Shown here: piece by piece, positions 33,131-43,970 of the stretch
Layout of the letters: every line of letters begins with the position of its first letter
How positions within the stretch are numbered: the stretch's first letter is position 1
Source of the DNA: Moniliella sp. 'wahieum'
Taxonomy: Eukaryota; Basidiomycota; Moniliellomycetes; Moniliellales; Moniliellaceae
NCBI GenBank assembly: GCA_003971905.1
Contig: RSEE01000033.1
Coordinates: forward strand, 77,001-141,000
DNA length: 64,000 bases
Direction of reading: 5' to 3'
Position numbers and translations under genes: made by a program
Notes under the pieces: generated by a model
The model's database searches: none
The model's input: the letters and a program-made list of their open reading frames with translations, nothing else
Told to the model about the DNA's origin: nothing

Positions 33131-35136
33131 CTAAGCCGCCGGCAGCCAATCGTTCAGCAACGCATACGCCTGGCGCGCCCGGTGCAAATTCTGCTCCCCC
33201 GCCGCATCAAACTGGCGCACCGACTCAAACAGTTCGCGCTGCGCCGGGTCCAACCCAGGGAGCAGCAGGTACTGTCGGCTGACCTCGAAGCTGAACAAGC
33301 CCTTTTCCAGATCGGTGAGGATGATGCGCGAGCTGCGCGTCACACTGCCCGTCGCATCTTCCTGCATCGTTGGGCTGCCGCCGGTTCCGGGCAGAGAGGA
33401 GGGGCGGGAGGGTCGAGGGCGATCGTGGGGAGAGGTACCGCCCGGAGGAGGGGGGCGCGAGTACGGGGGAGAAAAGGCGCGCGGAGCTAGGGACGGCAAG
33501 GGTGGGAGTACCGAGTGCTGTGATGGATCGGTAGAGGGGGAAGGGCGGTGGATGGGAGCAAACGGCCAAGGGGGCGAGACACGAGGGGCGAGGTGGTAGG
33601 AGGAAGGAGAACGGTAGTTGTATGCCCTAGGGTACGGGTACACGTCCCTTGCGACTGGGACCGAACCAGGGTGCGGGAGGAAGCGCTGCTCAAGTCTTGG
33701 GAGCGAGGTGCTGGAAGCAGAAGGGGCAGAGGCCAGGGGAGGGGGTCAAAGTACTCGGGGCCCAGGGTGTGGAGTAAAAGGTGGAGGGAAGGTCGGCGTC
33801 CGAGACGCTCAGAGTGCGAAGCCAAGGGTACCGCGCACGAGCCAGCCGGTTGCGTACTTGCGGGTTACGAATCTTGCCCCACGTCGTATCCGGATCGAGG
33901 CCCGGCGCGACTTGGAGACAGGCCGCGCCGTCGGACCACACAAACATGCGCTCGTTGGCCGACAGAAGTTTGTGCACCTGCGCTGCGTACCCCTTCAGCT
34001 TCTTGAGACGGTGCCGGGCCGAGTCACCGGCCTCGCGCTCCTCGCCGGCCGACAGCGAAGATCCAAATACCGAACGAACAATCCGGCGCCACACACTGCT
34101 CGTTGGGCGTGCGGACAGCTCGGTTGGCATCAGACCACGGTTCTCCATGTAACACTCCACCAGGGCCACATCGCGGTCGGTTGTCCAGGTGCGCTTGCCC
34201 TTGCCAAAGGCAGCGAGAGTGCCCGGCTTGGTCGGTTCGGGCGCCTCAAGAGACTTGTCGTCGTCCGAGTCGGACCGAGCCAGACTGTCGTGGCGAGGAC
34301 GCTTGGGCATAGGCTGCTCATCGTGTGTGTCACTTGGTGTCGTCGGCTCTTCCGCTGAAGAGGAGGAGGAATCGATAGGTTGGCCCGGCGAACGACGTTT
34401 GCGCGAAACTCCCGAAGAAGAAGGCGGAGAGGCGGCAAACAAAGTGGGCGTTCGCGCATGCTTCAAATCGGCCTCGTCGACATGTTGAACCAAGAGCGGG
34501 TACCAGGCAAAGACGCCGTCACGCACCCTGTTGCGCAACTTGACATTGCCAATCAGGGACCAAGCCCGGCGTCAGCGGGAGGGGCATGAGCAGGCACAAC
34601 GCGCGAAGTGTGGCGCTGCCATGTGAAGGTGCCAGAGGGATGGTGAAGTATGAGACGAATTTGGGCTGCATATTGGCGCAGACGCTTCAAGCGGTGGCGC
34701 GACGAGTCGCACATCTCACGCTCGTCCTCGTGCGAAAGCGCAGCAGGGGCGCTGGCAGAGAGCATGTCCTTGACAACTGCGGGCCAAAAGTTGCGTGCAG
34801 GCTAGCATAAAGAGGTGGTTAGACCGTGCCCGGGTAACAGGGATTGTTCCAAGCAAGAGACACATACTGGAGGGCCAGCGGTGGGAGGGTTGCTGTGACG
34901 GTAAAACGCACGGACAAGGGCCATGTCCATCTCAGCAGTCCAGGCCCGGCCTGGAGTGCGCCATGAGCCGGGGATTGGCGCTGGCGGGGCGGGGGGCATC
35001 ATACAGTCAAATTGTGGGGGGGGCGGGATGAGGGAGGCGGGCACGAGCAAGGGGAGCATGGGCGTAGGGAGGCATGCGGTGGTACAGATGCGTGGGCGGG
35101 GGCAAAGGCGTAGGCAGCATGCGGGGCAGCAGACAT
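33131..35136 (-). CDS. Uncharacterised nuclear-type protein with two SANT/Myb-like modules
   Basis: I do not recognise a named family. Two copies of one module of about 125 residues are visible. Module 1 (from 34,950): RAWTAEMDMALVRAFY, NFWPAVVKDML, ALSHEDEREM, SSRHRLKRLRQYAAQI, NVKLRNRVRDGVFAWYPLL. Module 2 (from 34,190): RTWTTDRDVALVECYM, SVWRRIVRSVF, LSAGEEREAGD, SARHRLKKLKGYAAQV, NPQVRNRLARARYPWL. The opening W-T-x-x-x-D-x-A-L-V resembles a Myb/SANT first helix. A Ser-rich acidic/basic linker separates them. The C-terminus has a third conserved-looking block (LTDLEKGLFSFEVSRQYLLL to LLNDWLPAA). The N-terminus is Pro/Ala-rich from ATG 35136. A 66-nt intron (34802-34867, GTATGT) lies inside module 1. 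Frame slips occur near 35,025, 34,570 and 33,700. DNA binding is inferred, not shown. Confidence 0.65.
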
Positions 35137-36212
35137 GGTGGGCGTTGGTGCTCCTCCGCGCGAGGGGAAGAGGGGGGGAGGGGAGAAGCAGAGGGGGCAG
35201 ATGGTGGGGGGCGCACGGAAACGGCGGCTGGGACGGGGGGCAGCATACGGGGGCAGGCAGGCGGTGGGCAGCTGCGGCGTGGTGCTGCTAATATTACCGC
35301 GCCGCCAAGCACGCAGCGACTGGCTCCCTTGGCTTGAAGCGTCAGGCGTGAAGCGTCTCCGCCCCCCTCGCCGGACCCAGGCACCCACACTGCCCCCCTG
35401 CAGCCACCGAACGCCCTCTTTGGCGAGCACGCGCCTTAGTGTCCCCCTGCCTGGCCAGCAGGGACGCACGGCGCCAGTGCTGGGGCGCTCTTGGCACTCC
35501 GGGCAGCCAGCACCTGCTCAGTGCTGACGCTGACTGAGCTCGGCGCTCGGCGCTGACATGTGACCTGTGACCTGTGACAGCCCGAAGCGATGCATGGGGG
35601 CGGGCTGGCTGGGGCTGGCCACTGGCCAAGAGCGAGCCGCTCGCGGATGCACGCCCCTTGCTGCATCACATGTCACACTCAGGCGCCAAGCTGCACTCCC
35701 TCTCGCTCGCGCCTGGGCGCGGGACCGCACAGTGGCCAGGTGCGCGCGCCGTGAGGCCAATTCCGCCCCCCTCGAGCCCAGCTGGGACTAGACCAGTGTC
35801 GCTGTGCGCTGCAGTGGCCGCCACCGACTGGCTCGCCCGCAGCTGCGCTTCTATGGGGGCGCTCGCGGTGGGGCACTGGTGTGGCGCCCACGCCCATTGA
35901 GCTCGGCGCCTTGGCACGCCGGCTGGCAGCAGCACATGAGAGGCAGGCACAGTACCCTCGCCGCCGCATTCTCACACTGCCCCCGCGCACTCATCTCGCC
36001 CCCGAGCTTGTCGTTCGGGCAGGCGCCTCACATGCCACATGTCACCGGGCGCCGTACCTCAAAAGCGCTGCTGCCTGGTGCCTGCACCGCCTGGCCGTCT
36101 GTCCGATCGCCGAAATCTCTCAATCCTCCTTTGCCCATACTCACTTCGATCCCCGATGCCAAGCCAATCGATAACCATTAAATATTAATCGGATTAATCA
36201 GTACCCTGGCGA

Positions 36213-36233
36213 TCACCAATCACCAATCACCAA
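36213..36233 (+). repeat. Three in-phase TCACCAA heptamers
   Basis: Perfect three-copy array of a TCA-type heptamer; here the last four bases (CCAA) are not palindromic. Confidence 0.85.
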
Positions 36234-36780
36234 TCAGTTTACATCGCTCCTTGTCAAGCACGTCAATACTAGTCACTCGTCCGCATCTACTGTGTATACT
36301 GCTTGCTCATCATACTCAGTACGCATCGAACTCATCCTCGACATCAGCACCATCTCGGCCACCTCCGCTACTTCGATGCAGGCGTTCGGCGCACTCAGCC
36401 AATCCAAGCCTCTCCAGATCAAGCAACTCCACAGTCGCCATTCTATGTCATGGCCCCTGGGTCTGGCATTGGCCTGCTGAGCACTCATGCGCGCATATCC
36501 CGTACTTCCCTCTGTGCTTAACAGTCGACACTCGCACACAGACCGCATGGGGGCGGTCCCATGTGGCATGTGAGGCTGAGGGGCTGAGCGACTGAGCGAC
36601 TCTCGCGCCTCAGCTCTAGAGAAGCATAAGATCTAAGAGTAGCTCTGCCAAGCCCCAAGCCCCCAACTCTGCCGGCGAGCTCTCGCACGCTCTCGCTCTC
36701 CCAAATCAGATGCTGGACATTTTCCTTCGATTGGAGATTCTTGATTCAATGTTCAAGAACGGCCCAAACTTACTTGGCGT

Positions 36781-36808
36781 TCAAGCTTCAAGCTTCAAGC
36801 TTCAAGAG
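36781..36808 (+). repeat. TCAAGCT heptamer array
   Basis: TCAAGCT three times, then TCAAGAG. The same word recurs 170 bp downstream and, on the opposite strand, at 48,798. Confidence 0.9.
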
Positions 36809-36973
36809 CTCCAGGGCCAAAACCTGTCCTGACCTGTCCTGGCCTGCTCCATATCCCCTTCTCTTTCTCTCTTCGCCCAAGGGCTGACGTTGATGTACAG
36901 CCTGAGCGATGCAACGGCCTGGAATGACTAATTACGGGTTACGGCGCTTACATTTGTAGTACTGCTTCAAACA

Positions 36974-36994
36974 TCAAGCTTCAAGCTTCAAGCT
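36974..36994 (+). repeat. TCAAGCT heptamer array, second copy
   Basis: Three perfect TCAAGCT units in phase, followed in phase by TCACCCG. Confidence 0.9.
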
Positions 36995-37824
36995 TCACCC
37001 GCACCCCCCTGTCTTTGAGGGAGATATGATCCTTTGAGACCAACGCCGGTCAGATTATTATCTCAACTCTCAACAGATCTCAACTCAGAGAGGGCCACCG
37101 ATACTCCAATAGCATACTGACCTTCTTCTATACATGCAGCGCCATGCCGGCTTTCCCTTCTACTGGCCTGACTAGAGCTGCCTGTCACTGTTGGATATAA
37201 CTGTGTCCGTTGGGGACGTTGGGGGGAACATAATAAAAGCTACAGAAGGATCCTTATACAGATACCGTTATGGCCAGACCACTTCACCATCCGGGCTGTT
37301 GTATGTGAGTGCCTGTGTGTCGGCAAAAAGCACAGTGAGTTGTCCAGAGAGCTGTTGATGTCCGTCCTCAAGCAGCAGGCTCTTCTCTTTCTGAACTCGA
37401 TCGTGCACCCACCTGGCACTTGCTGTAGCGCCATCAATGAAGCACACAAGGCAAGCGCATTCCGTCAGCGTCTTGACTTAAAGCGTCTACTGCGTCTTTC
37501 ACCTTTTCTGGGTGGAACTCTCGGAGGAGAAACCAAACGAAATGTGGCTCTCCTTCCGCCCTCAGCTCTCGCCACAGTTTCACCTATACTTTACAATAGT
37601 CTTCGCCCCTACGCCGCCGTCATCCCGGTCATCAACTATTTCCGCTTGTCCCTGATCCCGATCCCAGATTAGCGTCTACGGAACCGTTATTGAGTCCAGA
37701 AGTTAGGGAGGTCATGAGCGACTTGGCATATGATAGGTCTTTAGGGGTGTGCTGTGCCCGCCATGAATAGTACGGTAACTTATTCCGTGTCGCTGAAAAG
37801 ATTGAAATTGCTTGTTTCTAACAA

Positions 37825-37902
37825 GGACGGCTGGCGCAATGGTAGCGCGTCTGACTACGACTTGTAATCAGGAGGTTGCAGGTTCGACCCCTGCGTCGTT
37901 CG
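37825..37902 (+). tRNA. tRNA-Arg (ACG) with a 6-nt intron
   Basis: Acceptor GGACGGC pairs with GTCGTTC (two G-U pairs), discriminator G. T arm GCAGG/CCTGC with loop TTCGACC. The anticodon stem CTGA/TCAG encloses loop CTACGAA once the six bases CTTGTA at 37861-37866 are removed, which is the canonical 37/38 intron site and leaves anticodon ACG at 37857-37859. The alternative, removing CTACGA, would give a TGT (Thr) anticodon, but the arm sequence matches fungal tRNA-Arg better. Pol III terminator: T run at 37,919-37,929. Confidence 0.88.
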
Positions 37903-38438
37903 ACCCGACAGGGCGTCCTTTCTTTTTTTGAGGGAAAGACCCCAGATGCAGAGACTCTGTCGCGGTCAGCAAATACCGGATGAGCGAACCTGATGGGCAA
38001 CTTGCATCTCTGCTTGAGTTTTACAATTGCTAAGCATCTAGTGGAAGTCGATAAAAGAATGGAAGTCTGAAGGTGAAAAACGATTCGCACAGCACAATTG
38101 TCACAGTCGGGGCTAAGCGCTAAGGCGCGGGAGACCGAGTCGAGACTTAAGTCAAGGGATGTAGCAATCCTTCCTGGGGAGGAAGCAAGGGCAGAGGACA
38201 TGGTGCGAATCGGAAGAATAGGGGAAAGGGCGAGACGCTGCGGACGAAAAAAATTGGGAACGGGAGCGGGATCAACTAATAAACTGGACAGCAATGTAAG
38301 TTGTCGCATGCCAGACTGTCGCCAACTACATACATGCAGCTCTTAGCCGCGTCGTGCAACTGCAACACAGAGAAAAAACCGATATTTGCGAATGTGTGGG
38401 TACAATATGGGCATGGGAATCCAGGGCCTAATTTGCAT
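37903..38438. other. Short intergenic region, tRNA-Arg to acyl-CoA dehydrogenase
   Basis: It contains the tRNA terminator and the 3' flank of the minus-strand dehydrogenase gene. Nothing else seen. Confidence 0.5.
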
Positions 38439-39799
38439 TTACTTGAACTTGCGTGCCTGGAGCTTCCAGATTGTCTCGAGCATGATGTTGTGGGTGCCTT
38501 CGTAAATCTGGCCAATCTTCGAGTCACGGAGGTACTTCTCGATGCCCATCTCGCGCGTGAAGCCGATTCCACCGCACCATTCCACCGCACGCGCCGAGGC
38601 ACGCTCAGCAGTGTTGGCCGCAAACAACTTGGCAATCGCCGCTTCCTCCACAAACGGCCGGCCCTCCTCCTTCAACCGTGCCGCATTGTAGACCAGGGCA
38701 CGGGAAGCCTCAATCTGCATCGCCACCTCGGCCATCTGGAACTGCATGCCTTGGAACGAGGCAACGGGGCGGCCAAACTGGTTGCGCTCCAGAGCGTAGC
38801 GGACCGCCTTTTCGTACGCACCCTGAGCCAGACCCAGCATCTGAGCACCAATGCCAACACGGCCCTCGTTCAAAATCTCAATGGCAATCTTGTACCCCTT
38901 GCCTTCCTCTCCAATCAGGTTCTCAGCGGGCACCCTGACGTCGTCCAGGTTAAGCGTGCAAGTGGAGGAAGCCTTGATTCCGAGCTTCTTCTCCTTCTTT
39001 GCAATCTCAACACCCTGCTCCTTCTCGACGGCAAAGGCAGAGATGCCCTTGTAGCCCTTCGAGGGGTCGCCCTGAGCAAAGATGATAAAGAAGCCAGCAT
39101 CGGCCGCGTTGGTGATCCACATCTTGCTCCCGTTAATGATATAAGAGCCATCCGTGTCCTTCTTGTAGGACGTCTTCATCGCAAACGCATCCGATCCAGA
39201 CGACGGCTCAGAGAGACCAAACGAGCCAAGCGTGCCCTCGGTAAGCGAGGGGAAGTACTTGTCTTGCAGTGCCTTGTTCGCATACTTGCGCAGAACAGTG
39301 GCCACCAGCGTGTTGTGCACGTCACACAGCACCGAAACCGAAGGGTCCACCTTGGCCAGCTCTGAGGGGAAACGAGTCAGCAGCTTGTCGCCAAGAAGGC
39401 AGTAACGCCGACATGGAAATTCACACACGTACCCTCAATAACAATGATGGCCGAAGTGAAGGAGGAGCCAGCTCCCCCATAGTCGGGGTCCGTCTCGATG
39501 CCCATAAAGCCATTCTCAAAGAGACCCTTGATGATGGCGGGGTCCATCAGCTCCTTCTCGTCCATCTCCTCAACCTTAGGGGCAATGACCTCCTGGGAGA
39601 AGGAGCGGATCGAATCACGCAGCATCTCCTCCTCCTCAGAGAACTTGTTGAGCGAGTTGATGCCAAACGGCGACTCGAACTCGCGGGCAGGCACAGACGA
39701 AGCGAAGGTGCGCACAGCGGCGGGGGCGAGGCGGGCCGAGGGCACCGCCGAGCGGGAGGCGGTGCGGGCAAGGGCACGGGCAACAGCGGGGAGAGGCAT
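38439..39799 (-). CDS. Mitochondrial short/branched-chain acyl-CoA dehydrogenase
   Basis: FAD-dependent alpha,beta-dehydrogenation of short or 2-methyl-branched acyl-CoAs in the mitochondrial matrix, for isoleucine/valine breakdown or beta-oxidation, passing electrons to ETF. Exon 1 (39799-39433) encodes an Arg/Ala/Ser-rich targeting peptide (ARTASRSAVPSARLAPAAVR) and the N-terminal helical domain. A 71-nt intron (39362-39432, GTACGT) splits a Glu codon. Exon 2 has the FAD/substrate signature GSFGLSEPSSGSDA, KMWITNAADAGFFIIFA, and SSTCTLNLDDVRVPAENLIG. The C-terminal helical domain ends with the catalytic glutamate motif IGQIYEGTHNIMLE. No frame corrections are needed; length (about 430) is normal. 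A TATA-like AAATAAATA lies about 75 bp upstream. Closest in pattern to ACADSB/ACADS; exact substrate not decided. Confidence 0.93.
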
Positions 39800-40481
39800 G
39801 CTGGATGCGAACAGGTGATGGTGGCAGCAGCGAGACGGTGGGGCAGAGGGGGTTGGGCGCGTGAGAAGGTATTTATTTGCTGGCCAGCGCACGTGGAATT
39901 CGACGGGACGGGTGGGCCAGGCTGGAGACAACCGGGCCGGCGGGGGCCGTGGCCCGGGGAAACTGGCGCCGTGCGGTTGGACGGATGCTCAGGGATCTGA
40001 TACCGCCGCCACCCGGCACGGTGGTTGCCGGCTACCGGCTGCCCAGCCGCTCAGCCAGGCTCGGCCTCATCGATCATCGATCATCGATCATTGCCCGCAT
40101 GTCCGTTGCATTCAGCTTAATCCCGCAACCTTAGGCCTTGGGCCTTAGTGTCCAGCGCAGGATGGTCTGACCGGTGATGCGGGGATACGTGTCCTGTTGT
40201 GTACGGTGCATGATGGATATCTAGGTTGATCGGTGATTGATGAGTAATACGGTACCGACCTGTACCGGCCGTCCGACCAAGCTAGAGTACTCAACCTCAC
40301 CTGAGTAACGAGCAGGGCGGATGCGTTGGAAGAACGAGATGCCTGGCTATGGACGGACAACAATCCTTCCCCCCTCAGAAAAGTCGCGACAAGGCAACAC
40401 CCTGTTCATCCAAACTAAGAAAGCCTGGTGTTTGAAACGCTGTTGATGGACTGGAGGAGGAATCAGGAACCGCAAAAAAAA
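39800..40481. other. Promoter side of the dehydrogenase and spacer to tRNA-Asp
   Basis: It holds the TATA-like element near 39,870 and the TCATCGA heptamer array at 40067-40094. The T7 terminator of the tRNA (minus strand) is at 40,474-40,480. No gene seen. Confidence 0.5.
40067..40094 (+). repeat. TCATCGA heptamer array
   Basis: TCATCGA three times, then TCATTGC, all in one phase; the core tetramer TCGA is palindromic. About 270 bp upstream of the dehydrogenase start codon. Confidence 0.9.
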
Positions 40482-40563
40482 CTCTCCGACCGGGAATCGA
40501 ACCCGGGTCTCGTCCGAACGCCCTAATGACAGGGACGTGTCATAGCCACTAAACTATCGGAGA
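40482..40563 (-). tRNA. tRNA-Asp (GTC) with a 10-nt intron
   Basis: Acceptor TCTCCGA pairs perfectly with TCGGAGA, discriminator G. T arm CCGGG/CCCGG with loop TTCGATT. The anticodon stem CGTCC/GGACG closes on loop CTGTCAC after removal of ten bases (TTAGGGCGTT, plus-strand 40517-40526) at the 37/38 position. Downstream T7 on the minus strand terminates Pol III. Confidence 0.93.
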
Positions 40564-40789
40564 AGTTGCTGTGGGACTAACTAGTTCCCATTTCAGTGTG
40601 TTCGCCAAATATCATGATCATGAGACCATTGAATCAAATGTATACCACCACCAAGACCTATCCTGATTTCAAGCGCATGAGCCCCAGCTAGATAGCCCCT
40701 CACCCTGTTCATTTTCTCCATTGCACTGCGACCGACTTTTGGAGAAGTTTTGCAGACGGATCTGTGGGACCGATAACACTTTTTGCGAC

Positions 40790-41430
40790 GGCGTTTTGTA
40801 CATGGACGACGTGGTATTATGGATGAAGAGACAGCCGTAACCGCTCGTTCCGGGATATGTGGATGAATACACGTCGAGAGAGTCTCGTTGTCCACCTGCG
40901 CAAAAGCATGTTGAAGGGAGCGCTACCAGTTGAGACGAGAGGCTCGTGGGCCTGTGGGCACCTTTCTTGTGTTCCTGTGGAGAAAAGCATTGTCGCCAGT
41001 TGTAACTTCGGGACAAGGTACCAACCTAAGGCAATTGGGTACCAAAAAGTTCATTGGATGGCATTACCCTTCAGGGGCGCCTCAGTACTCTGCTATATGG
41101 CGGTACTCAGACCAAGCTTCGCCACTTCTTCGCTCAACTTTGCAGCTGGAGGGCGAGCTACAGAGACACGAAAAGTACTGGCCGATACTGAGGCTTATGC
41201 TTCTGTACGGAGTTTCTACAGAACCGGGGGGGGGGTGAGAACCCCTAAGAGCAAGGAGAACAAGTTTCGCATATGCTCATGAGCCTGCCTCTTCGCATGG
41301 GAGAATATCGTTGCACTGTGGTACATTACGCCCTGTAATACAGGTGCTACCGCTAACGACCTCAATGACGCCGGCGGCTTGTTATCACCACAGCACTTTC
41401 GTTGCTCTCACAGAGACAAGTATACGGCGA
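40790..41430 (+). mobile_element. Decayed second copy of the non-LTR reverse transcriptase
   Basis: LYMDDVVLW near 40,796 matches the catalytic box of the element at 19-20.7 kb. HLRKSMLKGA follows where the first copy has LNLRK. DNA similarity is clear at about 41,093-41,330: TATGGCGG then ACTCAGACCAAGC, and CATGCTCATGAGCCTGCC, the latter two appearing in both copies in the same order. Frame is lost repeatedly, so this is an old, truncated relic. The ends are approximate. Confidence 0.7.
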
Positions 41431-42629
41431 ACTCATGTACGAGACGCAGCGCCAGCGCTGTGGGAATGTATAGGAGAAGAGCCGTGTGGTGCGCAATATT
41501 GGGGTAGTTGCCGCGGTAGCCCAAGTTCAGTAGTTCTCTTCGATGCATTCCTTCATATATTCCTTCCTGGAGGGCAAAAAAGGAATCTTCTCTACCCGCT
41601 GTGGCTCAAGTGCCATGTCATTCACCACATATATCAACTGTCGTCTTCATCTCTCTGGTCGTCGATTATACATTTTGGCCATGTTATACCCATACTGCAG
41701 TTCAACTGTGTGGCACGACGGGAGTATTTATTGTGTGGCACTAGCTAGACACACCGTCTTTTGGCTATGATAGCGTTGGAGTGTCTGTGGTTGTCGTTCG
41801 CACTGTCGGGTAAAGCAAAAGGGTCATATAGGCAAGTGAGGATGACCCTGCCGGCATCATCATTTTTCCCTCTGCCGGCACTGAGACTGGGATTGAAGAA
41901 GAGAATTGCGACTCTCGTGTGCTGCGAAAAGGAAACGAGGTGATGTATGATGAGGAGCTGTGGGGCTGAACTCTCGAAAGGCGCAGGGAATAGGTCCAAG
42001 CGAAGATCCTCTCCAGACTGAAAAACATGGTGTCGAGACATGGGGTGGACCGTGCGTTTGGCCAAAGCGGCTCCTTCAGGGTTTCAGTCCCTCTTGAGGC
42101 CTAGGAGCTCCGATGGTTTCTCGCTTCCGTTTCCCTTTAATTTGGTGTGCACAACCCCAGAGGCCTAGTGGCGAAAGACTGAAGATGGGTGTCAGTTCTG
42201 CAGTGTGTCAGCGGTGCGGGGGCAGCCCCAGGCTGCCATTAGAGTGCAACTTGGGAGGACGAGACTTGGTGGTTCTCCCCCAGTGTAAGGACAGTTCCTC
42301 ATGGTCCCCTTCAACTCTCTGGGGGAAGGAGAGGGACTGGTCGGCACTCTCCAGAGCCGAGGCCAGGTTCACACTTCCCTCCGTCTATATCAGTTCTCTG
42401 GATAATTGTTTCTGAAGCATGCACAGCCGCGGCTGATCACCATTGACAGCATGGGGGGCTATGACGATTCTCGCACAAATGGTGCTCGCTCCATTCCAGG
42501 TCAGAAACAATCATCTGCCCTGCCATAACAAGGGGAGTATGCGACCGAGTAGAACGGCAGGCCGAGGCGTGAGGATGGAAGGAAAGCTGCGACGAGAAGC
42601 AGAAACGCGAGAGGAGAGGGGTGCTGGAG
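41431..42629. other. Gene-less stretch after the retroelement relic
   Basis: AT-richer than the surrounding gene regions; it may contain more unrecognisable retroelement DNA. Frames of up to 145 codons resemble nothing known. Confidence 0.45.
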
Positions 42630-43155
42630 TCAAGCCCTGGCCTGAGATAAGGCGACCTTGCGCATTGCCACGTCTTGTGCTGCGTATGCATCGGCTGCCA
42701 TCAGCTCCTTTTCCGACGCCGGCGGAGCGCCTGCGCGCCTACGGGCGCCGGGGGGCGGCAGGAGAGATGGTTGCGGCGACAAGGCAAGGGCCTGCGCCAA
42801 GAATCCAAGTCGCGGCACAACCACCGTCCGCGCAAAGATCTCCCCGAGACCAACCATGACGCCATTGACAAAGGGCAGGCCCAGATTGACTACCAAGGCG
42901 GCGAGGCAGGCGAAGCGGCGCCCCCAGGTCAGGCCAGGCGCAAAGATAGAGAGGGTTACACCGGATGTAGTGGGTACCTGCTGGGCCGCTGTGCCATGCC
43001 CAGGCGCGGGCGAGTAGGAGCTGCTTGAGCTCTGGCTGCTGCGGCGCGAGCCCGAAGGGGAGAGAGAGTCTGGCGGTGGTCAGTCGGGGCGGGGCGGGGC
43101 GGGGGGAGAAGAACATACCAGAAGTGGGGTTGGCGTGCACGTCAAGTTCAGCCAT
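42630..43155 (-). CDS. MIM1: MIM1, mitochondrial outer-membrane import protein
   Basis: Small single-span outer-membrane protein that inserts alpha-helical proteins such as Tom20/Tom70 and helps assemble the TOM complex. The diagnostic segment NLGLPFVNGVMVGLGEIF (near 42,870) aligns with yeast Mim1 NLLLPFLNGMMLGFGELF, including the glycine pattern of the transmembrane helix. Exon 1 is MAELDVHANPTS from ATG 43155, with donor GTATGT at 43118. Exon 2 runs Ser-rich (SQSSSSSYSPAP), then VTLSIFAPGLTWGRRFACLAALVV into the helix, followed by a polar Ala-rich tail ending LSQARA. The acceptor is one of several AG sites near 43,015-43,035; the joint phase is unresolved and a base error there is possible. 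Neighbour of the SET gene, same strand. Confidence 0.8.
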
Positions 43156-43190
43156 GGTGGCAGCGGAGGGGGGGGGAAGGGGGGGCGAGA

Positions 43191-43250
43191 GGAGACGAGA
43201 GGAGACGAGAGGAGACGAGAGGAGACGAGAGGAGACGAGAGGAGACGAGA
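43191..43250 (+). repeat. 10-bp tandem repeat GGAGACGAGA, six copies
   Basis: Six perfect copies with partial units on both sides, 36-95 bp upstream of the MIM1 start codon, so probably in its promoter or 5' leader. Purine-only on the plus strand except one C per unit. Confidence 0.95.
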
Positions 43251-43255
43251 GGAGA

Positions 43256-43970
43256 GGTTGATGGCACCCAGCTGCTCTTGCGCTGCCGCACACCTGGCCA
43301 CGTTCAGCGCAGCTTACCCAAACGCCTCGACGCCGCCATAGCCCCGAGCTAATTATGGTGGTACCCAGAACAGCCGAGAGCGAGCGGGTTATGTAATCAC
43401 TTCTGCCTCAATGCCCCCTGGTTAATTGATTGCATGATGCATGGTTAATCACCCATCTGCATCATCGACCGCCGGTCACTCATGATGCCCTGCGTTGTCC
43501 GTCCGCCTTCTGCGAGCACCGGCCGGCACCGCCAGCCCCCACGCCGACCAAAAGGTCATTCACGGCTGGCTTAGACAAAGCCATGGCAGGACTGGGATGT
43601 CGATGAGGCCCAAGAAATACACCCAAGCCTAGGTCAAGCAGTTCCGAGCCTGTGCTTCGGAATCCAAGGGCGGGTTCATCCTCCTTTCACATGACGTCTT
43701 GTCCGCACAGCATACGAGCCACATCTCACCGCCTTCTCCTACTGCTATGGCTCCTATCAACCCCTTGGAGTCATGGAAGCCAGCAATCCGGATAAGTTGG
43801 TTCGCATTCTCTCGGGGCCAAGCTAGCCCATCCGGATACGCGATTCACTAGCTCTGTTACAGAGCCTACAGCCGCGTGAGAATGGTGGTGGTGGGTTTAG
43901 TTTCATGAGCCCAATAATCAACCATCCAAAAAGATGTACTAGTATCGTTACCATTACATTGTTACCCGTC
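43256..43970. other. Intergenic, MIM1 promoter to SET-gene 3' end
   Basis: TGATGCA words lie near 43,431-43,445. No gene seen. Confidence 0.5.

Larger units (their letters stand above)
35137..37824. other. Gene-less 2.7-kb stretch rich in short-word arrays
   Basis: No gene is supported. TGACCTG and CACATG words lie at 35,550-35,700, TCACCAA three times at 36213-36233, and TCAAGCT arrays at 36781-36808 and 36974-36994. CTGAGCGA words lie near 36,585 and AGATCT near 36,628 and 37,068. A 110-codon frame at 37,340-37,672 has no relatives I recognise. Confidence 0.5.

Noticed and set aside
37340-37672. 110-codon plus-strand frame
   Set aside because: No domain, signal or homologue recognised, and no promoter signals.
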